This document shows, piece by piece, positions 33,435-41,704 of a stretch of 64,000 nt of DNA. Both the position numbers and the translations under genes were made by a program. The notes below the pieces were generated by a model. That model was not told the DNA's origin. It saw only the letters and a program-made list of their open reading frames with translations, and did no database searches. How positions within the stretch are numbered: the first letter of the stretch is position 1; each line of letters starts with the position of its first letter. This DNA is from Oscillospiraceae bacterium (lineage in GTDB: Bacteria; Bacillota; Clostridia; Oscillospirales; Oscillospiraceae), in assembly GCA_017550645.1 (NCBI GenBank), contig JAFZOI010000036.1:1-64000 (forward strand), read 5' to 3'.

Positions 33435-33472
33435 GTATAACAAATTATACGCATTGGCACGGCAAAAGTCAA
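33435..33472 (-). promoter_or_regulatory. Promoter and palindrome upstream of the AbrB operon
   Basis: Minus strand: TTGACT (33467-33472), 17 bases, TATAAT (33444-33449). The palindrome GTATAA-CAAA-TTATAC (33435-33450) covers the -10. Autoregulation by the AbrB protein is inferred. Confidence 0.65.
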
Positions 33473-33483
33473 GCCCGGGGCGA

Positions 33484-33518
33484 AAAAAACTTCCGGGCGG
33501 CGGGAGGCCGTCCGGAAG
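33484..33518 (-). terminator. Terminator of the 33557 lipoprotein gene
   Basis: CTTCCGGACGGC/GCCGCCCGGAAG hairpin followed by TTTTTTT on the minus strand. Confidence 0.88.
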
Positions 33519-33556
33519 ATGTTTTATTCGGCGCAAATCCTTCGGCGCGAGTTTAT

Positions 33557-34084
33557 TCAGCGCGAGGCGAGCCCTTCGCAGAGCTCCTCGAAGTCACACC
33601 GCGCGCCGTAGGACTCGAAGGTGAATTCCTGATACTTTCCTTTATCGCCGTTCCAGTAGAGATACAGCCACGGGCCGGCGCGGCCGGAATCGAGGTTCTC
33701 CTCCCGCTTTTTGACCGTGCCGCCCTTGAGGCAGTCGAAAAAGGCCTTCCACTCGGCCTCCGTCAGCTCGACCGTACCTGAAACGGTCGCGTCGTCCTCG
33801 GTCAGCGGCCAGTGGTCGCCCTCGCGCTTTTCGTGGAAGAAAAAGCGCTTTCCGTCCTCCGTGTAAAACCTGTAGCGCTGATAGTGCGGCGGATCGGTCG
33901 AGGTCGAATAGGTGTAGTAAAACTCCGTGACGTCCTCGGGCTTCACGTCCGTCCCGACGAGCTTTTCGCCCCTGCCCGCGGTCGGAGTCTGAACGTCGGT
34001 ATCCGGCTTCGCGGAGCAGCCCGCGAGCAGGAAGACCGTCAGAAACAGCGCCGCGCACACGGCGAGAAGTACCGGCCATTTCAT
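33557..34084 (-). CDS. Small lipoprotein, unknown function
   Basis: 175 residues starting MKWPVLLAVCAALFLTVFLLAGC, a signal peptide with lipobox LAGC. The mature part has ~140 residues with the motifs YYTYSTSTDPPHYQRYRFY and LYLYWNGDKGKYQEFTFESY. The family is not recognised. The start at 34084 is set by GGAGGCGATAGC. It lies 29 bases downstream of the QueG-like genes and could be the last gene of that transcript. Confidence 0.7.
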   Translation of the reverse strand: MKWPVLLAVCAALFLTVFLLAGCSAKPDTDVQTPTAGRGEKLVGTDVKPEDVTEFYYTYSTSTDPPHYQRYRFYTEDGKRFFFHEKREGDHWPLTEDDATVSGTVELTEAEWKAFFDCLKGGTVKKREENLDSGRAGPWLYLYWNGDKGKYQEFTFESYGARCDFEELCEGLASR

Positions 34085-34113
34085 GCTATCGCCTCCGTGA
34101 AAAGCTTTGCGGC

Positions 34114-35073
34114 TCATTTGCCGCCCTTGGAAAGCCCCGTATCGCCGAAGGTCTCCTGCCAGTTCCCTATCGGGCAGTATATCTGGCAGCGGCTGCAGCA
34201 GCTTTTCGGATAGTGGTCGAGATTGCAGTTGGATATCTTGAAGCGGCGCATCGCGTCGGCTATGTCCTCGTCGCTCGGGTCGTCGCCCTCGACGAGATCG
34301 CCGCGCTTGCGTATGCCCGCGAACTCGTCTCGCAATCCGAGGGCCGCGACGGTGCAGGCGTTGACCTTATGCTTCGAGACCTCGTACTCCTCCCCCGCCA
34401 CGCGCCAGACGGAGCTTTCGCCCTCGCCCTTGGCGGGAAGCGCGTGCATGGGGCAGACGTCGGAGCAGATGCGGCACTTATCCGGGTCGCAGAGGCGCGG
34501 GCCGCGGTCGGGTTCGTCGTACTCGAGCTCAAGGTCGGTCAGAAGGCAGCCGAACTGCACGCGCGGGCCGTACTGCTTCGTCACGGGGAAGTTGTTCCAG
34601 CCGGGCTGGGCTATGCCGGCGGCTATGGCGGCGCGGGTCGTATTGAGGAGCAGCCCGTCCTTATTCGGGCCCGCGAACATGGGAAGCGGCGTGTTTTTCG
34701 GCATCGTTCCCATCTCGGGGCCGCAGCCGAGCGGCTGCGTCACGGCGCCGAAGGTATTTTCCAGATAGTCCGCGAGATAGAACGTGCTCGCCGCCATCGT
34801 CCAATTCGGGACGAGTTCGAGCCCGTAGGTCGAGTATATGGACTCCGCAGAGGCCACTCCGTCTTCAAGGCGGCGAAACTGAGCCTGCACGGCGCCGTTG
34901 AGAAGGCGCCTGCCGAATACGATAACGGAGCGGGCGCACGAGAGCAGGTCCGTCGGGCGGCGTCCCTCCGGCTCATCGGAAAGAGCCTCCGCCGGGCATA
35001 TGCCGACGAGGTCCATGCCGCATTCGGAATAGAGATAGTTCTTTATATTCTTCGTCAGCTGAAGCTTATCCAT
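34114..35073 (-). CDS. QueG-like double [4Fe-4S] protein, paralogue 3
   Basis: 319 residues of the epoxyqueuosine-reductase/dehalogenase-like superfamily. The N-terminal domain includes ARSVIVFGRRLLNGAVQAQF and ADYLENTFGA. The ferredoxin part has Cys 195, 200, 203 and 207 (CDPDKCRICSDVCPMHALP), Cys 240, and Cys 293, 296 and 300 (CSRCQIYCPIG), enough for two clusters. It lacks the C-terminal HEAT repeats of true QueG, so tRNA modification is unlikely. Corrinoid use is possible but no binding motif is certain. Substrate unknown. Confidence 0.75.
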   Translation of the reverse strand: MDKLQLTKNIKNYLYSECGMDLVGICPAEALSDEPEGRRPTDLLSCARSVIVFGRRLLNGAVQAQFRRLEDGVASAESIYSTYGLELVPNWTMAASTFYLADYLENTFGAVTQPLGCGPEMGTMPKNTPLPMFAGPNKDGLLLNTTRAAIAAGIAQPGWNNFPVTKQYGPRVQFGCLLTDLELEYDEPDRGPRLCDPDKCRICSDVCPMHALPAKGEGESSVWRVAGEEYEVSKHKVNACTVAALGLRDEFAGIRKRGDLVEGDDPSDEDIADAMRRFKISNCNLDHYPKSCCSRCQIYCPIGNWQETFGDTGLSKGGK

Positions 35074-35086
35074 CGCTCTCCCCCTC

Positions 35087-35512
35087 TCAGATGACGATAC
35101 CGGCGCGGCGGTCGCTGTGGATGATGGCGAAGCCGAGCTCTCGCGTATGCGTCACGCTGCCGCCGTCGTCATAGGTCCGCTCCTCGGCCAGCGCCCAGCA
35201 CTCGGCGGGCGTCCAGTCGGTCACGTACTTGCCGTCGCCGAGATTTTTGATCCAGACCTCATGCTCGAGCAGGTAGTATTTATGGATGCGGCAGTCGAGA
35301 GGATTGGCCGTGCTGACAGGCTTTACCTTCTCGAGCTTGCCCTCTATCCCGCCGGAGCCCTCGAGATCATAGTCAAGAAATTCCGGCTGCGGGAAATCGG
35401 GGCCGAGGCCGTGCGCGCCCTCGCGGAAGGCCTTGACCTTATAGATATACTGCCCCGTATAAGGGAGCTCGCGGCCGGGCAGAAAGCCCGAAGTCAAAAC
35501 TATCTTTTTCAT
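35087..35512 (-). CDS. Unknown protein inside the QueG-like operon
   Basis: 141 residues starting MKKIVLTSGFLPGRELPYTG, with no signal peptide, membrane segment or metal motif. Features are a central LLEHEVWIKNLGDGKYVTDWTPAE and the end RELGFAIIHSDRRAGIVI. The gaps to the neighbours are 13 and 7 bases, so it is cotranscribed with the iron-sulfur paralogues and may be an accessory or substrate-handling protein. I recognise no family. Confidence 0.65.
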   Translation of the reverse strand: MKKIVLTSGFLPGRELPYTGQYIYKVKAFREGAHGLGPDFPQPEFLDYDLEGSGGIEGKLEKVKPVSTANPLDCRIHKYYLLEHEVWIKNLGDGKYVTDWTPAECWALAEERTYDDGGSVTHTRELGFAIIHSDRRAGIVI

Positions 35513-35519
35513 ATCCGCC

Positions 35520-36458
35520 TCACTCCCTCGTCAGGCCCGCGGCGCGGTACTTTTTCTCGAAGTCGCCGACGGGGCAGTAGATCATGCAGCGGTCGCAGTG
35601 GAACATGGGCAGATGGTCCAGCGTCTGAAAGCCCGGCGCGGCGAACTGCTTTTCGAGCGCCGCGGCGAGCTCCCCGTCGCTCGGATGGGCGTTTTCCACG
35701 CGCACGGAGCCCACGGGGTTGGTCTCGCGGCGGAAGCCGAAGCAGGCGGCCGAGCAGGCGTTAACGTCCAGCTTTCCGACCCTGCAGCGCGTCTTGCCGA
35801 AGCATTTGTCCTCGCCCTCGGCCGGGTCGAGCGCGCCGACTGGACATACTTTTGCGCAGACGCCGCACTTAGACGGGTCGCAGAGGCGCTCTCCCGAATA
35901 CGGCTCGTCGTATTGCTCGAATTCAAGGCTCGTGACTATGCCGCAGAGATATACCCGCGGCCCGCAGTCGGGCGTCACGACTCTGTGGTTCCAGCCCATC
36001 TCGCCTATGCCCGCGGCGACGGCGGCCTTATAAATATCTATAGGCAGGCCGGCCTTGTAGGGGTCGGCGAAAAACGGCGCGTAGTTGCCCTCCGGCTGAA
36101 CGGCCTGCAGGACGTTGTTCGTCAGCGGCATGGCGAAGCAGCCGAAGGCATTTTCAAGATACTGCGCTATCTCGTAGGTCTCCTTGGCGCAGAGCTGATT
36201 GAGGGAGAGCACGAACGAATGCGCCGAATAAGCGCCCGAGACGTTGGCGGTCTTGTCCTCTATCTGGCGGAACTTCGCCTGAACGGAGCCGGAGATGAGC
36301 CGACGCCCGAAGACGACGATGCTCTTTGCGTTCGGCAGCAGGTCCGACGGCCTGTGGCCGCGCGGCTCGCCTTCGAGCACGGATGATGGGCATATCCCAA
36401 CGTAGTCCATGTCGGAGCCCGCGCAGACGCGGCGCTTGACGGCTTCGGTGCGGGTCAT
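35520..36458 (-). CDS. QueG-like double [4Fe-4S] protein, paralogue 2
   Basis: 312 residues, clearly paralogous to the 34114 protein: DYVGICPSSVLEGEPRGHRPSDLL, IVVFGRRLISGSVQAKF, then RLCDPSKCGVCAKVCPVGAL, NACSAACFGF and FHCDRCMIYCPVG as cluster motifs. The start overlaps the stop of paralogue 1 by four bases. Same superfamily, substrate unknown. Confidence 0.75.
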   Translation of the reverse strand: MTRTEAVKRRVCAGSDMDYVGICPSSVLEGEPRGHRPSDLLPNAKSIVVFGRRLISGSVQAKFRQIEDKTANVSGAYSAHSFVLSLNQLCAKETYEIAQYLENAFGCFAMPLTNNVLQAVQPEGNYAPFFADPYKAGLPIDIYKAAVAAGIGEMGWNHRVVTPDCGPRVYLCGIVTSLEFEQYDEPYSGERLCDPSKCGVCAKVCPVGALDPAEGEDKCFGKTRCRVGKLDVNACSAACFGFRRETNPVGSVRVENAHPSDGELAAALEKQFAAPGFQTLDHLPMFHCDRCMIYCPVGDFEKKYRAAGLTRE

Positions 36459-37456
36459 TTCTTATCCCCCTTTCCGTAATACCCGTTATAGGTGTCCAGG
36501 TCCACGTCGGGACAGTCGTCGATGTACTCGTTGATATTGACGCTCGATATCCCCGTATCGTGGAAGCGCTCCTTCCAGGCGCCCACAGGACAGTACTGCA
36601 GGCAGTTGCCGCATTTCCACGAGGTCTGATGCTGAATGAAGTTGTGGTATACGTTCTCGGCCTTGGTTCGGAAGCGCTGGGTCGGCGTGAACTCCTCGTC
36701 GATGGGGTTTTCCATGATGGGGTCCATCTCGTTGTAGTCGCCGGAGTAGTTGAAGTCCTTGTAGCTGCCCTCGCAGGCGAGCTTGCACTTGGTCCAGTTG
36801 ATGCCGCTGTATTTTTCAATATGGCCCTCGCCGAAATCGACGACGCGCTCCTGCCCGGGCTTATAGGGCGGGATGGCGCCCGTCGGGCAGACCTTCTCGC
36901 AGATATGGCATCTCTCATAGTCGCAGAGACGCTCCCCGTCCATCATCGGGTCGGGCTTGAGCTCGAGCGTCGTCAGCACGCCGCAGAAGCGGTTGCGCGG
37001 GCCGAACTCCGGCGTCAGCACGATGCTGCACCAGCCGAACTGCCCGAGCCCCGCCGCGACGGCGCAGTGGCGCATGCTGAGCATGGGGGCTCCGTGGGTC
37101 GGGCCGGCGGTCATTGGCATAGCGACGGCGTCGGTCATCTTCTCGATATAGCGCGCGGCCTTATAAGACGCCCAGAGCAGATTATAGTTCGGGATGCCGA
37201 CGTATCCGAACATGCCGTACTGCCCGTGGACGTCGAAGTTGCGGTCCTCGTAGGTCCTCAGGGCCGCGTTCACGGCTCCGTCCGGCAGTCGCGTGCAGAA
37301 CATAATGACCGACTTGCATCCGGGCAGGAAGTCCGTCGGGTGCATGCCCTTCGGCGCAGTATTGAAGCGCTCTATGGACGCGATGCCGACCTTCTCCTGA
37401 TGGCACTCGGTCAGGATATAGTCTTTTATCTGTTTTTCAAGCGTGGGCATTCCCAT
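36455..37456 (-). CDS. QueG-like double [4Fe-4S] protein, paralogue 1
   Basis: 333 residues; the most divergent of the three. SVIMFCTRLPDGAVNAALR replaces the FGRRL motif of the others. Cluster motifs are RLCDYERCHICEKVCPTGAI, WTKCKLACEGS and WKCGNCLQYCPVG. The C-terminal extension YIDDCPDVDLDTYNGYYG is unique to this copy. First gene of the operon, with GGAGAGGTGACCGAGC before the ATG. Confidence 0.75.
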   Translation of the reverse strand: MGMPTLEKQIKDYILTECHQEKVGIASIERFNTAPKGMHPTDFLPGCKSVIMFCTRLPDGAVNAALRTYEDRNFDVHGQYGMFGYVGIPNYNLLWASYKAARYIEKMTDAVAMPMTAGPTHGAPMLSMRHCAVAAGLGQFGWCSIVLTPEFGPRNRFCGVLTTLELKPDPMMDGERLCDYERCHICEKVCPTGAIPPYKPGQERVVDFGEGHIEKYSGINWTKCKLACEGSYKDFNYSGDYNEMDPIMENPIDEEFTPTQRFRTKAENVYHNFIQHQTSWKCGNCLQYCPVGAWKERFHDTGISSVNINEYIDDCPDVDLDTYNGYYGKGDKK

Positions 37457-37536
37457 GCTCGGTCACCTCTCCGTCGTTCTCGCGCGGAAAATGCGCGGAC
37501 GTCTTTAGGGTATTATAACTCATGCGGAAGATAATA

Positions 37537-37564
37537 GCAATCGGGACGTGACCGTCCCGATTGC
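37537..37564 (-). terminator. Hairpin after the methyltransferase gene
   Basis: GCAATCGGGACG pairs perfectly with CGTCCCGATTGC. It is followed by TATTATCTT on the minus strand, a weak T-tract. Confidence 0.65.
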
Positions 37565-37598
37565 AGCGAAAAAACTATCCCGAAGGGTGTGCAATGTT

Positions 37599-38384
37599 TC
37601 ATTTTCTTCCGACGAGGAGCGCGGAGTCGGAGAGGTCCATCCAGAGTGCCTCGCGCCTTGACATGAACTTTCCGTTCGTCGTATCGATCAGCCGGACCTC
37701 CTCATAGCCCATGTCCTTCAGCTTTTCGACAAACGCCCGCATATCGCCGTATTTGTATTTCGAGAAAACATCATGTATGGCGAAAACGCCGCCCTTTTTC
37801 AGCACGCGAAGAGTCTCGAGCAGCAGCGCCTGACGGTCTCCGGGAATGTTGTGATAGACATAGTTGCTCATCACGGCGTCGAAGCTCCCGTCCGGGAAGT
37901 CGAGAGCTTTCGCGTCGCCGTAACGGAAGGTCACGTTGTCGGCTCCCTCGGCGCGGGCGTTGCTCTCGCAGAGCTGCTTGCTGAATGAGGCGTATTCCCT
38001 GCCCCATCGGTCTATCCCGATAAAAGCGGCTTTCGGATTTCGCTTTGCGCAGGCGACAGCGAGCGCGCCGCTCCCGCAGCCGACGTCGAGCCCTATCCCG
38101 CCGTCCGGCAGCTCCGCATATTCCGCGACGCCCTCAATGATCTGCCTTGACATCTGCCGTCTGCCGTTATAGGAAAACGCGCGGTACATGAGTATCATCC
38201 AGACGGAGACGCACAGGCCGAACACCGTTCCTGTCAGGAACAGTGCGAACATCGCTGCCTTCAGCGCGCCGGAGACGAGCTCCGTCAGCCCGAAAACGAC
38301 GAACAGTATCGCGCATACCGCGGTCGCCGCAACAGCGGCGAGCACCATGCCCTTCGGCAGCCAGTTTTTATAATCCGGTCTCAT
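37599..38384 (-). CDS. SAM-dependent methyltransferase with two membrane helices
   Basis: 261 residues. Two N-terminal helices (LAAVAATAVCAILFVVFGL and AAMFALFLTGTVFGLCVSVW) anchor a class I methyltransferase with motif I IGLDVGCGSGALAVACA, acidic FIGIDRW, FRYGDAKALDFPDGSFDAVMSN and LKKGGVFAIHDV. Substrate unknown. It follows the ZIP transporter by 42 bases in the same direction. Confidence 0.85.
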   Translation of the reverse strand: MRPDYKNWLPKGMVLAAVAATAVCAILFVVFGLTELVSGALKAAMFALFLTGTVFGLCVSVWMILMYRAFSYNGRRQMSRQIIEGVAEYAELPDGGIGLDVGCGSGALAVACAKRNPKAAFIGIDRWGREYASFSKQLCESNARAEGADNVTFRYGDAKALDFPDGSFDAVMSNYVYHNIPGDRQALLLETLRVLKKGGVFAIHDVFSKYKYGDMRAFVEKLKDMGYEEVRLIDTTNGKFMSRREALWMDLSDSALLVGRK

Positions 38385-38426
38385 ATCGTTTTCCTTTCTT
38401 TTTCGTATAGAGGCTTAGTCGGCTTC

Positions 38427-39209
38427 TTATCCGAGAGCGACGTCGAGCGCCATCATCAGCGAAAAGCCGAGCGCGAAGGCCACGACTCCCACGTTCGAGT
38501 GCTCGCCCTCCGACATCTCGGGTATCAGTTCCTCCACGACGACATAGATCATCGCTCCCGCCGCAAAAGCGAGCATATACGGCATGGCAGGGACGAACAG
38601 CCCCGCGAACAGGAGCGTCAGCGCGGCCCCTGCGGGTTCGACCGCCCCGGAGATCGCGCCGCCGGCAAAGGCCCGAAGCTTCGTCCTTCCCTCCGCGCAG
38701 AGGGGCATGGAGATGATCGCTCCCTCGGGGAAGTTCTGTATCGCTATGCCGAGCGAGAGAGCGAGTGCGCCGCCCGCGGATATTTCGGCGGAACCGGACA
38801 TAAGCCCGGCCAGCACCGCGCCTACCGCCATACCCTCCGGAATGTTGTGCAAAGTCACGGCAAGCACCATCATCGTGGTCTTTTTCGCGCGGCTGCGCGG
38901 GCCCTCCGCCTTCTCGGCGTACCTGTGCAGATGCGGGATGACGCGGTCGAGCAGGAGCAGGAACAGTATGCCTAGCCAGAAGCCGGCCGCCGCCGGGACA
39001 AACGCCCATTTGCCCCTTTCCGCGCTCAGCTCCATCGCGGGGATGAGCAGGCTCCATATCGAAGCGGCGACCATTACTCCCCCCGCGAAGCCTGTCAGAG
39101 CGTGACTGACGAGGCGGCCCGGCTCCTTCTTCATAAAGAATACGCAGGCTGAGCCGAGGATCGTCCCGACAAACGGGATCGCTATCCCCTCGATCAAGCT
39201 CGACAGCAC
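38427..39209 (-). CDS. ZIP family metal transporter
   Basis: 260 residues, eight helices, of the ZupT/GufA-type ZIP family for zinc, iron or manganese import. Signature residues are HNIPEGMAVG in helix IV, QNFPEGAIISMP in helix V, and VVEELIPEMSEGEHS. The GTG at 39209 is chosen because AAAAGGAGG lies 8 bases upstream; the in-frame ATG nine codons earlier lies before that site. Two palindromic operators precede it, which fits control by a metal-sensing repressor. Confidence 0.9.
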   Translation of the reverse strand: MLSSLIEGIAIPFVGTILGSACVFFMKKEPGRLVSHALTGFAGGVMVAASIWSLLIPAMELSAERGKWAFVPAAAGFWLGILFLLLLDRVIPHLHRYAEKAEGPRSRAKKTTMMVLAVTLHNIPEGMAVGAVLAGLMSGSAEISAGGALALSLGIAIQNFPEGAIISMPLCAEGRTKLRAFAGGAISGAVEPAGAALTLLFAGLFVPAMPYMLAFAAGAMIYVVVEELIPEMSEGEHSNVGVVAFALGFSLMMALDVALG

Positions 39210-39247
39210 GGCGTTCGCCTCCTTTTGCTCACGCATGAGCAGAGTCA

Positions 39248-39265
39248 GGTTAGCTTATGCTAACC
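39248..39265. promoter_or_regulatory. Proximal operator of the ZIP gene
   Basis: GGTTAGC-TTAT-GCTAACC, 7-bp arms, about 20 bases upstream of the ribosome binding site. The core resembles DtxR-family boxes (TTAG..CTAA) and is repeated in the distal palindrome. Confidence 0.6.
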
Positions 39266-39356
39266 CACATCTTAAAAAGCAAGCCGTTCCAACGGCTTTT
39301 CTATGTCTATGCTTCGGCATTTCATCTGGACGTTTCATCAATGTGCGGGCAGTTTT

Positions 39357-39392
39357 TGATAATGTGGTTAGCTTCTGCTAACCACATTATCA
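39357..39392. promoter_or_regulatory. Distal 36-bp perfect palindrome upstream of the ZIP gene
   Basis: Arms TGATAATGTGGTTAGC and GCTAACCACATTATCA are perfect over 16 bp around TTCT. The inner GGTTAGC/GCTAACC equals the proximal operator. With no T-run it is more likely an operator than a terminator. The ~90 bases between the two palindromes contain no gene. Confidence 0.6.
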
Positions 39393-39446
39393 CTTTCAGT
39401 CGGAAAAAGCAAGCCTTTTATTCCGTTCCGCTCCCCCTGAAGCGGT

Positions 39447-39482
39447 AAAAAACAGCCTCCCCCGGCGTCGGCCGGGAGAGGC
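39447..39482 (-). terminator. Terminator of the SLH protein gene
   Basis: GCCTCTCCCGGCC/GGCCGGGGGAGGC-type stem followed by TTTTTT on the minus strand. Confidence 0.88.
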
Positions 39483-39499
39483 TTTCGTTTTCGGTCGTA

Positions 39500-41032
39500 T
39501 CACGCGGCGGCTCCGAAGCGCATGAGCATGACGGCGGCCTGCGAGCGCGAGAGACGCGCGTTCGGGCTTAGGGTCGCTTCACCGGTGCCGCGGATGACGC
39601 CGGCGCCGACGGCCCACTGCATGGCCTGCATGTATTCGTGCTTTATATCCTGCGCGTCGGAAAAGCCGGAGAGGCTCGTATCCTCGCCGACGCTCACGTC
39701 CGCGCCGAGGCTCTTTGCGAAATTCCAAAGGAGCGCAGCCGTTTCGGCGCGGGTGAGTTCCTCATCGGGGGCGAAGGTCCCGTCCGCGCGGTCGGTCATC
39801 TTCTCGGCGGCCGCCCAGCGCACAGCCTCGGTATACCAAGTATCAGCCGGGACGTCGGAATACGGCATCGCGTAGTTAACGACCGGCGCGCCGGCACAGC
39901 GCCAGAGGATGGTCGTCAGCTGCGCGCGCGTCAGGTCGAGATCGGGGCTGAAAGCCGCAGCGCCGGTGCCGTTCATGAGTCCCTTTTCATAGACGTATCC
40001 GACGGCGTCGGTATACCACGTATCCGCCGCCACGTCGCCGAAGGGCAGGCCGGTGCGCCATGCGTTAGTACGCGCGGCAACGTTGTTTTTCAGATTGGTG
40101 TAGAAGAACATGTTGTCGTAGATGTGGAAAGCGCCGGTCTGGAAGATGTCTATCGCAGGGGGATATTCCTCCGCGCTGACGCCCGTCACGACGAGCTCGC
40201 CGCGCGGGCCTATGTATGCGCCGCAAAGGCCGGGCAGAGGCTCCGCGCCCGTCGCCATGACGGCTCCGAGATTGAGCGAGCTGCCGGCGGGAGTCGAGTC
40301 TGTCATCCAGTTGAGCGGGTTGATGCTGAGGGCTTTCTGTCCGGCGGGAATGACGATGGAATCGGTCAGAGTGCCGTCCTCACAGTCGAAGCTCACGACC
40401 ACGCCGGTATCCGTTTCGCCCTGCGCGGGCGCTATCTGCGGATACTGCGCCGCCATCTCCTCCGTGACGGCCCAGCCTATGGCGTAGACCGCTATGAGAG
40501 TGCCGCGGAGCTCTTCGGACCCCTCGCCGAAATACTCCTTGAGGAGCTCGAGGCACATGTCCGCGCCCTGCGAGAAGCCCGCGAGGATAATACCGCGCCC
40601 GTCGTATACGTTCTCGAGATACCACTTAAAGGCGTCGGATACGTCGGCGTAGGCGACTTTGCGCGCAGCGGAGCGCGCCTCCTCGGAAAGGCGGTAGGCG
40701 TTTATGGACATCTGGCGGTAATAGGGGGAAAACATGCGCCCCGTCCCGTCATAGATGCCGCGCTCGGCGTCGAGCGCGCTGACGAATCTGCCCTTGAGCT
40801 TGTCGTTGAGGTCGAAGGAGTTCGTCTCGCTGCGCGTGTCGACGGTCGGGCAGATGAGGAATACGTCGACGTCCTTATCCGAGCCGTCCTCGAAATATGC
40901 CCAGTTCGCCGCGTCCGCGTAGTCGAGCGGCGCCGTCTCCCCTTCCCCTACGGCGAGCGCAGGAGCGCACAGCGCGAAGATCAGCGCGAGCGCGAGCAGC
41001 AGGGATACTATCTTTTTATCCGTTCTTTTCAT
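39500..41032 (-). CDS. Secreted DUF3089 alpha/beta-hydrolase with three SLH domains
   Basis: 510 residues. A signal peptide (IVSLLLALALIFALCAPALA) leads to a DUF3089-type alpha/beta-hydrolase domain with nucleophile motif ILAGFSQGADM. The last ~175 residues hold three S-layer homology repeats (FGDVAADTWYTDAVGYVYEKG, YSDVPADTWYTEAVRWAAAE and a third ending LSRSQAAVMLMRFG) that anchor it to cell-wall polymer. The start at 41032 follows GGAGGGACCGGAC. Probably a cell-surface esterase or lipase; substrate unknown. Confidence 0.82.
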   Translation of the reverse strand: MKRTDKKIVSLLLALALIFALCAPALAVGEGETAPLDYADAANWAYFEDGSDKDVDVFLICPTVDTRSETNSFDLNDKLKGRFVSALDAERGIYDGTGRMFSPYYRQMSINAYRLSEEARSAARKVAYADVSDAFKWYLENVYDGRGIILAGFSQGADMCLELLKEYFGEGSEELRGTLIAVYAIGWAVTEEMAAQYPQIAPAQGETDTGVVVSFDCEDGTLTDSIVIPAGQKALSINPLNWMTDSTPAGSSLNLGAVMATGAEPLPGLCGAYIGPRGELVVTGVSAEEYPPAIDIFQTGAFHIYDNMFFYTNLKNNVAARTNAWRTGLPFGDVAADTWYTDAVGYVYEKGLMNGTGAAAFSPDLDLTRAQLTTILWRCAGAPVVNYAMPYSDVPADTWYTEAVRWAAAEKMTDRADGTFAPDEELTRAETAALLWNFAKSLGADVSVGEDTSLSGFSDAQDIKHEYMQAMQWAVGAGVIRGTGEATLSPNARLSRSQAAVMLMRFGAAA

Positions 41033-41151
41033 GTCCGGTCCCTCCATGCGGCGGATTTCGGGCCTCTTTCCGAGACATCAGGCCCGACAGACGAATTATA
41101 GCAAATCTGCGGGAAATGTCAAAGGCCTTCCCGCGCAGTCTTGACAAAACC

Positions 41152-41187
41152 GAGACCGGCGTCCGCATAGCGCGAAACGCCGGTCTC
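41152..41187 (-). terminator. Terminator of the XRE regulator gene
   Basis: GAGACCGGCGT/ACGCCGGTCTC hairpin followed by GGTTTT on the minus strand. Confidence 0.8.
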
Positions 41188-41199
41188 CTATGCGTCATA

Positions 41200-41640
41200 T
41201 CACTTTTTCCAATGCTTCAAATTCGGCAGCAGGGCGCTCATGTGCGCTCTTATCTGCTCGGCGGGCCAGTCCTCGGTCGCCATGTGCCCGGCGCAGTATT
41301 CGATGAGCGCGTCCATGTCGGAATAGGTATATTTGCCGTCCGCGTAGCACCACTTGCAGTAGTCCTCGTTGAACTCCCCGTCCGGCTCGCGGCTGATGGT
41401 CGTATCGTCGAGCGGCATGCCGCAGCACTGGCATATGAGCTGCCTCGGCGAGCCGAGGAGCGTGTTTATCGAGACGTCGAAAAGCCGCGAGAGGAGCTTG
41501 AGCGTCTCGGTATTGGGAACGGTCTCGCCCGTCTCCCAGCGGGACACGGCCTGCCTCGTCACGAAGACCTTTTCGGCCAGCTCCTCCTGCGAAAGGCCGC
41601 TTTTTATCCTGAGTTCGCGCAAAACGTTTTTCGTTTCCAT
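41200..41640 (-). CDS. XRE-family regulator with zinc-ribbon domain
   Basis: 146 residues. Residues 1-65 are a Cro/CI helix-turn-helix (LRIKSGLSQEELAEKVFVTRQAVSRWE, in two overlapping parts). After a short linker comes a putative zinc-ribbon domain with CQCCGMPL and CKWCYADGKYTY as metal pairs. This HTH plus zinc-ribbon layout is common in Clostridia and usually local in effect. GAGGTGAAACAA precedes the ATG at 41640. Confidence 0.85.
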   Translation of the reverse strand: METKNVLRELRIKSGLSQEELAEKVFVTRQAVSRWETGETVPNTETLKLLSRLFDVSINTLLGSPRQLICQCCGMPLDDTTISREPDGEFNEDYCKWCYADGKYTYSDMDALIEYCAGHMATEDWPAEQIRAHMSALLPNLKHWKK

Positions 41641-41704
41641 TTGTTTCACCTCACGGACAGTTTAGCGCCGCGCGGAGCATAAAGCAAGCAACGCGCCGTT
41701 GCGC

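Noticed and set aside
34114..37456. True epoxyqueuosine reductase (queG)
   Set aside because: Three copies, no C-terminal HEAT repeats, and no other queuosine genes nearby make tRNA modification unlikely.
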